Both the position numbers and the translations under genes were made by a program. Positions 10,907-22,431 of a stretch of DNA of 64,000 nucleotides are shown here, piece after piece. The stretch's first letter is position 1. Each line of letters starts with the position of its first letter. Source of the DNA: Semisulcospira habei (lineage: Eukaryota > Mollusca > Gastropoda > Semisulcospiridae); assembly GCA_036245525.1 (NCBI GenBank), contig BTPG01000007.1:165812976-165876975 (forward strand), in the 5' to 3' direction. The notes under the pieces are model-generated. The model saw only the letters and a program-made list of their open reading frames with translations, was not told where the DNA came from and ran no database searches.

Positions 10907-11032
10907 AATAGATATGAAGCCATTGGAACAGTCTGTTGAAGAAGGAAAGAATTTATCTCCAGTCGCGGTGAAGTGGAGACAAGTATTTCAGACTCTTGGA
11001 ACCACAGGTGTGGAGACAAGACATGAAGTTCT
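10907..11032 (+). CDS. Exon-like segment of an unidentified gene (partial)
   Basis: Preceded by a good acceptor (TTGCTTCTGCGGTATTTTGCAG) and followed by a consensus donor (GTATGT). Length 126 bp, a multiple of three, phase 2 on both sides. The one open frame reads IDMKPLEQSVEEGKNLSPVA then VKWRQVFQTLGTTGVETRHE, an ordinary soluble-protein composition with no repeats or bias. I do not recognise the family. No partner exon with a matching phase was found nearby, so it could be a lone ancient exon, an exon of a gene with very large introns, or a chance ORF. Confidence 0.35.
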
Positions 11033-11084
11033 GTATGTTATATGTTCATGCATTGTGTGTGTGCTTTTAGGGGATGGATTGCGT

Positions 11085-11215
11085 TAACCCATTACATCCT
11101 GGGGCTGATTTTGTAAAATTTACTCATTCTCCTATGAAGGCTACATTACAGATTAGGAGATAGATCAACGGTTTTAGTTCAAGGGTGGTGCCAGAATAGC
11201 TTGGCGTCGACTAAA
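11085..11215. repeat. Decayed TP-A/B-like element
   Basis: Begins TTAACCCATTACATCCTGGG and carries half the usual stem (TTCAAGGGTGGTGCCAGAATAGCTTGGCG in part) without its complement. The copy at 45452-45648 is the intact relative. Confidence 0.6.
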
Positions 11216-11439
11216 GTTACAACACGTCACTACATGTGAGGCTGACGGGTTGCATACTTATAGTAATAGAGTTATGAGACTTTTGATGACATCAGTGCAC
11301 CTTTGACATAATATGACTTGGAAGTTTACATGTGTGAGTAAGCATGCCGTTGTAATGTTTTTACTCATTCGTCTCCAAAACTGAATATCATAAGATGTCC
11401 TCAGACAACTGTGTACTTATGTAAAAGACATATCAACCA

Positions 11440-11530
11440 TGATAGTTCAAAGGTAGAGCCAGGTTAGCTTAGTGCATTCCCAGGCACCAAGCTAATCAGG
11501 CACTACCCTTGAACCATCATGATTGATGCA
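11440..11530. repeat. Decayed TP-A palindrome
   Basis: CATGATAGTTCAAAGGTAGA arm and its diverged complement, with a CAGGCACC centre. The TTAA ends are not recognisable. Confidence 0.65.
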
Positions 11531-11940
11531 TGGTATGGTGGCATGGATGAATTTGTAAAAAAAAAGATTGAGTGTGAATATCCAAATGTATTCTATTTTT
11601 ACGTTTAGTTTTTAATGGGTAATTCTAATATATTGTGCCAACAAAGTAGGGGATATTGAGATTGCAACTTGAATGGTCGAGAATTTTAAAATGATGAGAG
11701 ATGCCACCGATTAGCCACGCCACTAATCACAGTTTTGGTTTCATTGGGCAGGTCATGAGATCAAACTGGGAGCCATGTACATAGCGTTTGGGTCTTATTC
11801 AGGTTATTTATGCGAAAATCACTCCAATTTTGTTTTGGTTTGTCTTGTGACAATATCACAAATTTATGTCTACCGTATACTAATTTTTTGCACGGTATGG
11901 TAGAGAGACAACACTTTATGATTGATGTCATCCAAGCATA

Positions 11941-12154
11941 TTAATTCATTCAGCCCAATGGCCCTATTTCACAAATTTTGGAGGTATCATCTAATGACTA
12001 TGCACCAGTTGCAGGAGATGGATTGACCATGATAATTCAAGGGCAGTGCCAGATTAGCTTGGCGCCTGTCGGCGCCAAGCTAATCTGGCACTACCCTTGA
12101 ATTATCATGGTCGACCCATCTCCTTCTGTAGGGCGTCAGGGCTGAATGGTTTAA
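11941..12154 (-). repeat. TP-A palindromic MITE, reversed
   Basis: TTAA-bounded. TTAATTCATTCAGCCC and GGGCTGAATGGTTTAA ends. The palindrome has core GGCGCC. Confidence 0.88.
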
Positions 12155-12455
12155 TGGGTTTTACTTTGTAATTTTACTTACTTACGCCTGTCACCCCTCC
12201 CAGCGTATGGGCCATCGACGAGAGACCTCCAGCGACTCCTGTCCTGTACTTCTCCTTCGATTTTACTCCAGGTGGTTCCCAGTCTCTTGATGTCTGCTTG
12301 GAGGTCTCGACGCCAGGTGTTTCTCAGCCTGCCTCTTTTCCTCTTTCCCTGGGGGTTCCATGACAATGCCTACCTAGTGATACTGGAAACTGGCTTTCTA
12401 AGACTGACCAATCCATACCCATCCCCATCTTCTTCGCCCAGTTTCATTCTCTGCT

Positions 12456-13060
12456 ACTACACTGTACTCAAACCAAGGGGAATCACAGTGCTGGACAGAC
12501 AAACAGTTAGAGCCCCTGCCCCCGCCTATCAGGCACCCAATCGCCAGCCCACAGAGAAATACGCAGGTATAGAACAAGACGATCATTTCCATCCTCAAAA
12601 GAATGGATCAGGTCTCTTATATAACCCATGTCTTTCTCCAGAACTTAGAAACATACATACACAAACATGAAGGTGCGCTACTATATGTGGTCGGGTAAAT
12701 ACCCCGATTTCCCACAGTAGATGCACAGAACATTACACAACAATGTAACAATACAAATTTGCCTCGAGTTATAGATACTCACAAACCAGATAGGTGAGGC
12801 TAGCGCTGGCAGAATTGTACTCAAACCAAGGGGAATCACAGCGCTGGACAGACAAACAGTTAGATCCCCTGCCCCTGCCTATCAGGCACCCAATCGCCAG
12901 CCCACAGAGAAATACGCAGGTATAGAACAAGACGACCATTTCCATCCTCAAAAGAATGGATCAGGTCTTTTATAACCCATGCCTTTCTCCGGAACTTAGG
13001 AAGTAGGCAGGAGAAACATACATACACAAACATGAAGGTGCGCTACTACTACTACTACTA
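12456..13060 (+). mobile_element. 605-bp SINE-like or terminal-repeat element
   Basis: Inserted in LINE copy A with an exact 11-bp duplication, CATTCTCTGCT, at 12445-12455 and 13061-13071. It contains two direct copies of a roughly 215-230 bp unit (12463-12685 and 12815-13060, each starting TGTACTCAAACCAAGG and ending AAGGTGCGCTACTA) separated by about 130 bp. The right end is a (CTA)n run. Eleven-bp duplications and a 3' microsatellite favour a LINE-mobilised dimeric SINE over a TRIM-type LTR element. No tRNA boxes were recognised. Confidence 0.75.
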
Positions 13061-13071
13061 CATTCTCTGCT

Positions 13072-14896
13072 GTTATCTGCTCTGTTCTCTCCCAGAGTCT
13101 GACGTTGCTGTTCTTCTCTGGCCAGTGGATTTTCAAGATTCTTCTAATGCAACTGTTTATGAAGATCTGTACTCTGTTGACTGTGGTTTTTGTCAACCTC
13201 CAAGTCTCTGCTCCATATAGGAGAATTGCTTTTACGTTTGAGTTGAAAATCCGGATTTTGGTGTGTTGTGACAGCTCTCTGGAACTCCACACTTTTTTCA
13301 ACTGAAGAAAGACTGCTCTTGCTTTACCGATTCGTGCTCTGACATCTGCATCAGTGCCGCCTTTTTTTGTCGTTGATGCTCCCGAGATAGGTGAAGGACT
13401 CTACCTCCTCCAACGGGGTGCCAGCAAGCAAGACTGGTTCTTCCCTGGTTGCGTTCAGCCTCATTGTCTTTGTTTTCTGTTTGTGGATGGTGAGGCCCAC
13501 TTGGGACGAGATGTCAGCAAGCCTCGTGGTCTTGTCCTGCATTTGTTGATGAGTGTGGGACAGTAATGCCAAGTTGTCTGCAAAATCGAGGTCGTCAAGC
13601 TGTGTCCACAGTGTCCACTGTATTCCACTTCTTCTCTGCTCTGTGGTCATCTTCATGACCCAGTCTATGGCCAGTAGGAAGAGGAACGGAGACAGCAGAC
13701 ACCCCTGCCTGACGCCGGTTCTGACCTGGAGCTCCCTGGTGAACTGCCCTTCGTGGATCACGCGACATGTCATTCCATCGTAGCTGCTCTTGATCAGGCA
13801 GACGAGCTTTGTGGGTACACCGTAGTGTCGTAGGACACGCTGTCAAATGCTTTTTCGTAATCCACAAAGTTGACATACAGCGGGGAGCTCGACTCCAGAG
13901 ATTGTTCCATGATGATGCGGAGAGAGGCGATCTGGTCTGTACATGAACGTTTTTTTCTGAATCCTGCTTGCTGGTCTCTCAGCTGGGGGTCGACGGAGCT
14001 CTTCATTCTCTCCAGGATGATCCTGTTGAAGACCTTTCCTAGTACTGGCAGCAAGATGATTCCTCTATAGTTGGAACACTTGCTGAGGTCGCCTTTCTTG
14101 GGAAGCTTGATTAGGTACCCCTCCTTCCAGTCAGCCGTTATCACCTCCTCTTCCCAGATCTTTCCAAACAGTGGATACAGCAGCTCTACTGTTGTCTCTA
14201 TTTCTGCTTTCAGAGCTTCCGCTGGGATGCCATCTGGCCCTGCTGCTTTGCCGTTCTTCAAAAATGCCACTGCTCTTTTGATCTCATCCCGGCTGGGTTT
14301 GTCACAGCTGATGGGTAGGTCAGTCTCTGTTGGCTGGATGTCTGGGGGGGGGGGGGGGGGGGGTCGGGTGGGGTGGGTCTGTTCAGTAACTCTTCAAAAT
14401 ACTCGGCCCATCTGTCGAGTTGGTCTGCTCTGTCTGCAATAGGCTTGCCTTCTTTGTCTTTTACTGGTCTTTCTGTATGGCCATACTTGCCTGACAATCT
14501 TCTGGTAATGTCGTAGAACTGTTTCATGTTGCTGCTGCCTGCTGCCTTTTCTGCCTCTGCTGCCAGGCTGTCTGTGTAGGCCCTCTTGTCTGCCCTGATA
14601 CTTCTCTTCACCTCGCTGTTGTCTTCCGAGTATTCCTCCTGTGCCCTTGCTTTGGCTGCTCTCGTGCGACTGTTTTTGACAACTGCTTTCTTCTGCTTCC
14701 TCACTTCTTTCTTCTTCAAGGTCTGTGTCGACAGCCAGTCCTTGTGATGGTGTTTCCTGAACCCTACAGTGTCTTTGCAGGTTGAGTTCAGCGCCTCTCT
14801 AACTGCCTTCCACTGCTGCTCTGTGGTGACCGCCTCCTCTTCATTTACTAGCTCCTGTAGCGCTTGAAACCGGTTGGACAGCACCAGTTTGAACTC
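13072..14896 (-). pseudogene. LINE copy A reverse transcriptase (broken)
   Basis: Minus-strand fragments, together with 12177-12455, cover the RT domain and C-terminal region. Recognisable parts: FRKHHHKDWLSTQTLKKKEV, the fingers (GPDGIPAEALK), CSNYRGIILLPVLGKVFNRI, VNFVDYEKAFDSV, TGVRQGCLLSPFLFLLAIDW, and an altered catalytic box FADN in place of FADD. Several frameshifts and a poly-G run (14345-14362) interrupt it. It starts at EFKLVLSNRF, so about 110 bp between the endonuclease and this point are missing. Confidence 0.9.
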
Positions 14897-14897
14897 T

Positions 14898-17126
14898 CAC
14901 CATCTGCTTACCTTAAGAATAAAGCTCAAGTTAAAGAAAAGCTGCACAGAGACAACAAGAAGACAGCGCTATAATGTAGACCTCCTGAGAGAGACTGGAG
15001 TGAGAGAAGAGTTCAAACTGGTGCTGTCCAACCGGTTTCAAGCGTTACATGAGCTAGTAAAAGAAGAGGAGGCGGTCACCACAGAGCAGCAATGGAAGGC
15101 AGTTAGAGAGGCGCTGAACTCAACCTGCAAAGACACTGTAGGGTTCAGGAAACACCATCACAAGGACTGGCTGTCGACACAGACCTTGAAGAAGAAAGAA
15201 GTGAGGAAGCAGAAGAAAGCAGTTGTCAAAAACAGTCGCACGAGAGCAGCCAAAGCAAGGGCACAGGAGGAATACTCGGAAGACAACAGCGAGGTGAAGA
15301 GAAGTATCAGGGCAGACAAGAGGGCCTACACAGACAGCCTGGCAGCAGAGGCAGAAAAGGCAGCAGGCAGCAGCAACATGAAACAGTTCTACGACATTAC
15401 CAGAAGATTGTCAGGCAAGTATGGCCATACAGAAAGACCAGTAAAAGACAAAGAAGGCAAGCCTATTGCAGACAGAGCAGACCAACTCGACAGATGGGCC
15501 GAGTATTTTGAAGAGTTACTGAACAGACCTAGCCCACCCGACCCCCCCGACATCCAGCCGTCAGAGACCGACCTACCCATCAGCTGTGACAGACCCAGCC
15601 GGGAAGAGATCAGAAAAGCAGTGGCATTTTTGAAGAATGGCAAAGCAGCAGGGCCAGATGGCATCCCAGCGAAGTCTCTGAAAGCAGACCTAGAGACAAC
15701 AGTTGAGATGCTGTACCCACTGTTTGGAAAGATCTGGGAAGAGGAGGTGATGCCAGCTGACTGGAAGGAGGGGTACCTAATCAAGCTTCCCAAGAAAGGC
15801 GACCTCAGCAAGTGTTCCAACTACAGAGGAATCACCTTGCTGTCAGTACCAGGAAAGGTCTTCAACAGGATCATCCTAGAGAGAATGAAGAGCTCCGTTG
15901 ACCCCCAGCTGAGAGACCAGCAAGCAGGATTCAGGAAGAACCGATCATGTACAGACCAGATCGCCACTCTCCGCATCATCGTGGAACAGTCTCTGGAGTG
16001 GAGCTCCCCGCTGTACGTCAACTTTGTGGATTATGAGAAAGCATTTGACAGCATGGACCGAGAGACTCTGTGGAGACTCCTACGACACTACGGTGTACCC
16101 ACAAAGCTCGTCCGCCTGATCAAGAGCAGCTATGATGGCATGACATGTCGCGTGATCCACGAAGGGCAGTTCACCAGAGAGCTCCAGGTCAGAACTGGTG
16201 TCAGGCAGGGGTGTCTGCTGTCTCCGTTCCTCTTCCTACTGGCCATAGACTGGGTCATGAAGATGACCACAGAGCACAGACGAAGTGGAATACAGTGGAC
16301 ACTGTGGACACAGCTTGACGACCTCGATTTTGCAGACGACTTGGCATTACTGTCCCACACTCATCAACAAATGCAGGACAAGACCACGAGGCTTGCTGAC
16401 ATCTCGTCCCAAGTGGGCCTCACCATTCACAAACAGAAAACAAAGACAATGAGGCTGAACGCAACCAGGGAAGAACCAGTCTTGCTTGCTGGCACCCCGT
16501 TGGAGGAGGTGGAGTCCTTCACCTATCTCGGGAGCATCATAGACAAAAAAGGCGGCACTGATGCAGATGTCAGAGCACGAATCGGTAAAGCCAGAGCAGC
16601 CTTTCTCCAGTTGAAAAAAGTGTGGAGTTCCAGAGAGCTGTCACAACACACCAAAGTCCGGATTTTCAACTCCAATGTAAAAGCAGTTCTCCTATATGGA
16701 GCAGAGACATGGAGATTGACAAAAACCACAGTCAACAGAGTACAGACCTTCATGAACAGTTGCCTTAGAAGAATTTTGAAAATCCACTGGCCAGAGAAGA
16801 TCAGCAACGTCAGACTCTGGGAGAGAACAGAGCAGATAACAGCAGAGAATGAAATTGGGCGAAGAAGATGGGGATGGATCGGTCACAGTCTGAGAAAGCC
16901 AGCTTCCAGTATCACTAGGCAGGCATTGTCATGGAACCCCCAGGGAAAGAGGAAAAGAGGTAGGCCGAGAAACTCCTGGCGTCGAGACCTCCAAGCAGAC
17001 ATCAAGAGACTGGGAACCACCTGGAGTAGAATCGAAGGAGAAGCACAGGACAGGAGTTGCTGGAGGTCTCTCGTCGACGGCCTATACCTGGGTAGGGGTG
17101 ACAGGCGTAAGTAAGTAAGTAAGTAA
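14898..17126 (+). mobile_element. Inverted LINE copy B, RT ORF intact
   Basis: Open reading frame from about residue HHLLTLRIKLK to RGDRRK-stop at 17114, then (TAAG)n. It is about 738 codons of LINE sequence with no stop. It lacks the endonuclease but keeps all RT blocks, including LDDLDFADDLALL (catalytic FADD near 16326-16340), and the C-terminal ...RWGWIGHSLRKPASSITRQA region. It lies in the opposite orientation to the copy A sequences on both sides and forms a giant inverted repeat with 12177-14896. Confidence 0.9.
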
Positions 17127-17964
17127 GCAGATGGTGGTTTGAGGCGACATCTGCTCCCCTCCTCACTCGAACATCTAGAAGAGATCTTCTAAATTTCTTG
17201 CTAATGCAGATATGGTCTATTTGGTTCTCTGTAGTATGGTCAGGTGAGACCCAAGTTGCTTTGTGTATTCTTCTGTGTGGGAAGATGCTGCCTCCAATGA
17301 CAAGTCTGTTAAGAGCACAAAAGTCTACAAACCTCTCCCCGTTCTCACTCATCTCCCCTAGTCCCTGTCTCCCCATAACCTCTTCATACCCGGTGTTGTC
17401 CTCCCCTATTTTGGCATTAAACTCGCCCATGACGATGGTGATGTCTCGCTCCGTGCATTTGTTCACAGCACTCTGGAGTCAGTCGTAGAACTCTTGTTTC
17501 TCTTCCTCGTCATTGTCATTAGTGGGCTCATAACACTGGATGACGTTGAGTTTAATCTTTTTCCTGGTTCTAAAGGCTGCTGTGATAATTCTTGGCCCCA
17601 GAGGTTCCCAGCCCATCAGCGCTCTCTGCGGTGCCACTGGTAACAGCATGAATGCTACACCTTCTGTATGGGGGGCATTCTCCTCTTCATGACCTGAATA
17701 CAGAATCATCTCCCCACTTAACAGCCTTTTCTGCCCAGACTGCGTCCATCTGGCTTCACTGATACCTAGCAGGGAAAGGTTGTACTTTTGCATTTCCGCT
17801 GCTATCTGGGCGGTCTTGCCGCTCTGGTACATGATCTTGACATTCCATGTGCCCATGATTGTGTCCCTGGATAGAGAGAGGCAGCTCGGTCCTGTGGCTT
17901 CCGAAGACTTCCGGCTTTTACCACACGACGTCATAAATCTTCTGGTAGAACCTTCCTCCTCCAA
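17127..17964 (-). pseudogene. LINE copy A AP-type endonuclease domain
   Basis: Minus-strand reading with the apurinic-endonuclease motifs MGTWNVKIMYQSGKTAQI, LLGISEARWTQSGQ, VIQCYEPTND, DITIVMGEFNAKIGED, ENGERFVDFCALNRLVIGGS, ATWVSPDHTTENQIDHICIS and DVASNHHL. One in-frame TGA (after QEFYD, near 17474) splits it. The likely start is in the ATG region at about 17853-17964. Confidence 0.88.
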
Positions 17965-18242
17965 GAAAGGAATTGCTGTTTGTCTATTTGTAGGCGTTTT
18001 TGTAGCTATTTCCTTATTTGCAGGGTGGGGAAGCTACCCCCACGCCCAACCCCCTTACTAGGAGGACTAGGGGTTTTCTGTCGGGGTCACCTTCCCTTAG
18101 ACCATGTTGGTTCACGGCACCTTATTTCATTTGGTGCACCCCTCTCACGAGGGACCCCCTATCCACCACCCAGGGGACGCGCCTCAACGCCTTATGGTCC
18201 CAGCGCGAGGTTTGTAATTTTAGGAAATGGCAATTTCTGAAA

Positions 18243-18306
18243 TAGAGATGATGTTGTGGCAGGAATCGTCGTGACAACAACCGCTACTGACAGCCGAACG
18301 GTTATT
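18243..18306. repeat. TP-D element, half copy
   Basis: GCAGGAATCGTCGTGACAAC then AACCGCTACTGACAGCCGAA, matching the right arm of TP-D. The left arm is replaced by the LINE insertion flank. Confidence 0.65.
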
Positions 18307-19129
18307 CATCAGAGCGCTTTCATGATTCCAGATCGACAGATTGAGCAGTTGGACAGTGCACAGCTGTGCGTGGGTCAGCTGCTGCTGATGTCAGCCCCAG
18401 GATCTTTTGTTTACTGACAAATTATGTTGAAAAGTGCTTGATCACAGGGGCCTGATGGGCTCGATGTTTTTAAATGCAAGATAACAGTTCAGCCACCACA
18501 CTCACTCAGCACTAATAACCACGGGCAGCAGGCTAACTCAACTCAGAAGAGGTGACGCACTGTAATACGGCAACAGTTTCCAACCTTTGAGAACAAAACA
18601 GAAACAGAAAAATTTGACCGAAACATCAGATCTCATGAGGTTAGTTTGACCTAACTGACCTTTGACACATGGTGACTTCACCCGAAAAAAGTGTTTTTTT
18701 GTGCGTGTTTGGAAACAGCAGAATGTTATGATGTCAGATGACCAGATTGTTGTAGGATGATATGCTCTGTAAGCGCTGTCACAAAAAACGTTCTGTGTGC
18801 AGTTTAGCCGATTTACTCCTGAGACACTGAACATCACCTAACAGCGAGAGATTTAGACCCTCATGAGCCCCCCCGTTCTTTGACCCTTGCTTGCCACATT
18901 TATATAGTGGTTTGAAGTAAGGGTCAAGTGGAATTTTTCACTGAGAATTTATGTGGTAGCCTGGGAATGTGAGTTTCAGCGAGTATTCTGCCTGCTAAAT
19001 AATCCAACTTCCCTAAAATTGCGAACAAGACTATTCCACCCGTTGTGTCGGAGCAGTCCATTTAGCAAGGTAGGGGTTAGTGGAAGAGTTCATTTAAAAC
19101 CAAAATGGGGTGTGGGTCATACTATTTGA

Positions 19130-19373
19130 AAGGGGTGGCAGCATTGTTACTTGGTCAGTAGTGCTCACAAAATTGTGAGTAGTACTCATGAAATGGGGGA
19201 ATGGTACCCTGGGGGAAGACACTGTAGCTTGAAAAGGGTGAGCAGTGTTCACAAACTGAGTAGTATTGACCAAAAAAGCGATGGTAGCTTGGCCAAAAAC
19301 ACTGTGCCTGGTAAAAAGTGAACAATGTTCACGATTTATGAGTAGTACTTGCAAAATAGATGATGGCTTGGGT
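19130..19373. repeat. Minisatellite interrupted by a LINE (left part)
   Basis: Degenerate units of about 50-60 bp with GAAGACACTGTGCCT, GTGAACAGTGTTCACAAA and TGAGTAGTACT. They continue at 20720-20830 on the far side of the LINE. Confidence 0.7.
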
Positions 19374-20720
19374 GAAGACTATCTATCTATATCCCGTAGT
19401 CTTGCCGACCGTTGGGGCACCACTGATGACTTGGCAACCAGCTCCCTCCATTCCTCTCTGGTCTCTGCCATTCTCAGCATATCGCCCAGCTTCAGTCCTG
19501 TCCACACTGAGATATTGTCCTCCCATCTTTTCCTCTGTCTTCCTCTCCTTCATCCTCCTTGCACAGTGCCTTGCAGGATTGTTTTGGCAAGCCCTGCTGA
19601 ACGCGTGACATGCCCATACCACTTCAGTTTGCGTTTTCTCACAATGGCTAATAAGTCTTCATAGGGCCCGATGGCTTGCCTGATTCTGCTTCCCACTTCC
19701 TCGTTTGTGATGTGATCTCTGTATGAGATGCCAAGCAGCCTTCGAAAACATCGCATTTCAGTGGCTTGTATCCTCCTTTCAAGGTCTGCTGTGAGGGTCC
19801 ATCACTCGCAGGCATACATGAACACTGAGATGACTAAGGAGCGCATCAGTCTGATCTTGGAGCAGAGTGTGATGTTTCTGTCCTTCCATATGGTCTTCAA
19901 TCTTGTCAGTGCTGTTGTTGTCTGCGCAATCCTGGACAGTATTTCTGGTTTTGATCCCTCATCTGTCACAATGGCTCATAAGTATTTGAATTTCTTAACT
20001 GTTTCCAGTTTTTGGCCTCCAACCATGATTTCAGTGCCAATGCCACTGGCGTTATTGGTCATCAGTTTGGTCTTCTCTGCACTGATTTTCATCCCATACG
20101 CAATGGCTGTACTGTCCAGCTTTTCCACCAGCTGAGCTAACTCCTTCTCTGTTCCTGCAAGGCCATCAATGTCGTCCGCAAAGCGCAAGTTCGTAATTGT
20201 TCTGCCTCCAATACTGACAGTTCCTTCATGATCTTTCAGAGCGTCCGTCATGATTCTTTCCAGGAAGATGTTGAAAAGAGTAGGTGAGAGCAAGCAGCCT
20301 TGTCCGACTCCAGCTGTAGTCCTAAACCCGTTTCCTATTTTGCCGTTGAAGCAGACTGCGCTAGTGGCCTTGTTGTAAAGGTTTGCTATGACTTTGATCA
20401 GGTTGGCATTGATGTTGTATAGCTTCATGGTGGACCAAAGGGCTGCATGCCACACCCTGTCAAACGCTTTCTTAAAATCCACAAAGACATGATAAAGGTC
20501 CTGCTGGTGCTGGAGGTATCTCTCACACAGAACTCTCAGGTTGAAGATCTGCTCAGTTGTGCTGCGCCCTGGTCTGAAGCCTGCCTGTTCCTCAGCTATG
20601 ATTTCCTCTGCCTGTGGCTTCAGCCTGTTCAGTAGGATCTTTAACATGACTTTGCTTGGGTGGGATATAAGACTGATCGTGCGATAGTTCTGGCATTGAT
20701 GTAAGTTGCCTTTTTGGGGG
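19374..20720 (-). mobile_element. 5'-truncated LINE, second RT family
   Basis: Minus-strand RT: QNYRTISLISHPSKVMLKIL, EEQAGFRPGRSTTEQIFNLR, YHVFVDFKKAFDRVWH, GVGQGCLLSPTLFNIFLERI and the catalytic NLRFADDIDGLAG. The C-terminal part has RRLLGISYRDHITNEEVGSR and RKLKWYGHVTRS. Two in-frame TGA codons (after KFKYL, about 19976, and after FMYACE, about 19803) disable it. The 3' end has an ATAG-type repeat. It differs in sequence from both other LINEs here. Confidence 0.88.
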
Positions 20721-20830
20721 GAAGACACTGTGCCTATAAAACGGTGAACAGTGCTCATAAAATTGTGAGTACTGTTCAAAAATGGTGTTCACAGAATTCA
20801 GGTCACTGTGTTTATAGTGAATAGAATAGT
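20720..20830. repeat. Minisatellite, right part
   Basis: GGGGAAGACACTGTGCCTAT and GTGAACAGTGCTCATAAAAT units matching those left of the LINE. Confidence 0.65.
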
Positions 20831-21258
20831 ATTTGTGAGTGAAAATGTGTCTTTACTTGGACAGTGTTACACTCTCCCTCTCGCATACACAAACACAGGC
20901 AGACAGGAATGAAACTGAATGTTTTTCAGATATCAAATAAAACATGAACACAAAATCCATCTAACAATTTTATTTTTCTTCCAGACAAAACACTACAAAC
21001 ATGATCATATTTTCACATCTTGTATAAGTAACACATCTCATTCTTACAATAAATCCCAATTTTTCCATGAATCCCATAATTTACATGTTACAAGTAACAA
21101 TACACATTTGTTACAACTGCGGTTCCATAGTTGTGGTGTACAGGTAATATTCACTGATTATTCACATGAAACACAGGTTATCCCTTAATCAGAAGCAGGT
21201 CAGAGAATGCAATAAGTTGACACATTCAGTGAATTAAAGCCAGCAACACTACATCAGC

Positions 21259-21307
21259 ATAAATTCTCATGAGCCCCTGCAGACACAGGGGCTCATGAGA
21301 ATTTATA
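21259..21307. repeat. TP-C hairpin
   Basis: ATAAATTCTCATGAGCCCCT and complement on a GCAGACAC-type loop. Followed by TACCTCTTG as in other copies. Confidence 0.8.
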
Positions 21308-21689
21308 CCTCTTGTCGGCAATTAGTGGCCTCATTTAAGTCCCCAGTTTGAGGTACTTGTCCGTGCTTAATGGTGCAGCTGTCACGAGAACGGCACACCC
21401 CTTGGTGATCATGGCGATAAAATGAGACGCTCCTTGTAATATGCTTTCACACCCTCACTCTCAAGAGGCACTGCCCGCTTTCTTCAGCCTGATTGTGCTT
21501 CAGGAATAACTCCAACTTTACAATGACTAACACAGAAATCACAGGCATTTACGATTGATACACATACAGTGCAGTACGTCGACAACACAACCATTATAAT
21601 TGGAACACATTTACAAGCCCGTATTACTTACCCCTCAAGTGCATGCAGCCACTGATACAGTTTAAAATAATAATTAACAATCTACACCT

Positions 21690-21768
21690 TTTAATGCCCA
21701 GAACCAAATGACTTGCATTCTATAAAATGGAAGTTATTTAGTTCTGGGAGTTAAGAGTTAAAATGTAA
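21690..21768. repeat. Hairpin family with TTAGTTCTGGGA stem
   Basis: CCAGAACCAAATGACTTGCA and complement ATGGAAGTTATTTAGTTCTG, ending AGAGTTAA. Copies occur at 49136-49206 and, in part, at 23655-23695. Confidence 0.65.
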
Positions 21769-22216
21769 CAGAAAACAGAAAAACACCTCAGTGCCCTTAG
21801 TGCTATTGAACTTGGTCAAACCAAATATGTAGCTCCCTGAACGACGGAGCATGGCCACCTACAGTGTATGGTACAATCAAAACTGTGTAAAGCGACCACA
21901 CCAAAGAAGTAGCTATCGACACGTATTGCCTGAAACAAGTGGTCTCCAGACACAGGGTCACCTCGGTAACAGAGACCATGGGACCAAAAAATGGCTGGAG
22001 TCACCGTCACAAATGGTGGCCGTGACAGGTTTGACTGTAATTAACAGCAGCCAAACAATGTGGTACATGTATTCCTCTTGTCCTGCTGAGTGATCCTTGG
22101 AATGTAAATTAAAAAAAAAAAAAAAAAAAATCAAAAAAAAATCTACAATATGCACTCTGACTGGGACTGACTTTTGCTCCCAGATATATCAATTTCCCCT
22201 GCACTACACAAAATAT

Positions 22217-22431
22217 TTAAACCCCTTCAGCCCTGACGCACTACAGCAGAAGATGGATCGACCATGATAATTCAAGGGTAGTGCCAGTTTAGCTTGGTGC
22301 CGACAGGCACCAAGCTAATCTGGCACTACCCTTGAATTATCATGGTCGATCCATCTCCTGCAACTGGTACATATTCGCTAGATGAAGCCTCCGAAATTGG
22401 GGAAATAATACAGTGGGGCCAAATAAGTTAA
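22217..22431 (-). repeat. TP-A palindromic MITE, reversed
   Basis: TTAA-bounded. Palindrome core GGTGCCGACAGGCACC, with a single-base difference between the arms. Confidence 0.87.

Larger units (their letters stand above)
12177..18210 (-). mobile_element. Full-length RTE-like LINE (copy A) with internal inverted copy
   Basis: Target duplication TTTGTAATTTTA at 12165-12176 and 18211-18222 frames the whole composite. On the minus strand, 5' to 3': a 5' leader, the endonuclease domain (about 17964-17127), then the RT domain (14896-12177) ending in (TAAG)n. An inverted RT copy sits between these two parts (14898-17126), and a 605-bp insertion sits in the RT part (12456-13060). Removing both leaves about 3.2 kb with one long ORF and a short microsatellite-like tail, as in RTE-clade LINEs. 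Copy A is dead: frameshifts, an in-frame stop near 17476, and the RT box FADD changed to FADN (about 13570). Confidence 0.88.

Noticed and set aside
20919..21188. Plus-strand ORF of 89 codons
   Set aside because: AT-rich, low-complexity translation with no acceptor or domain; likely chance.
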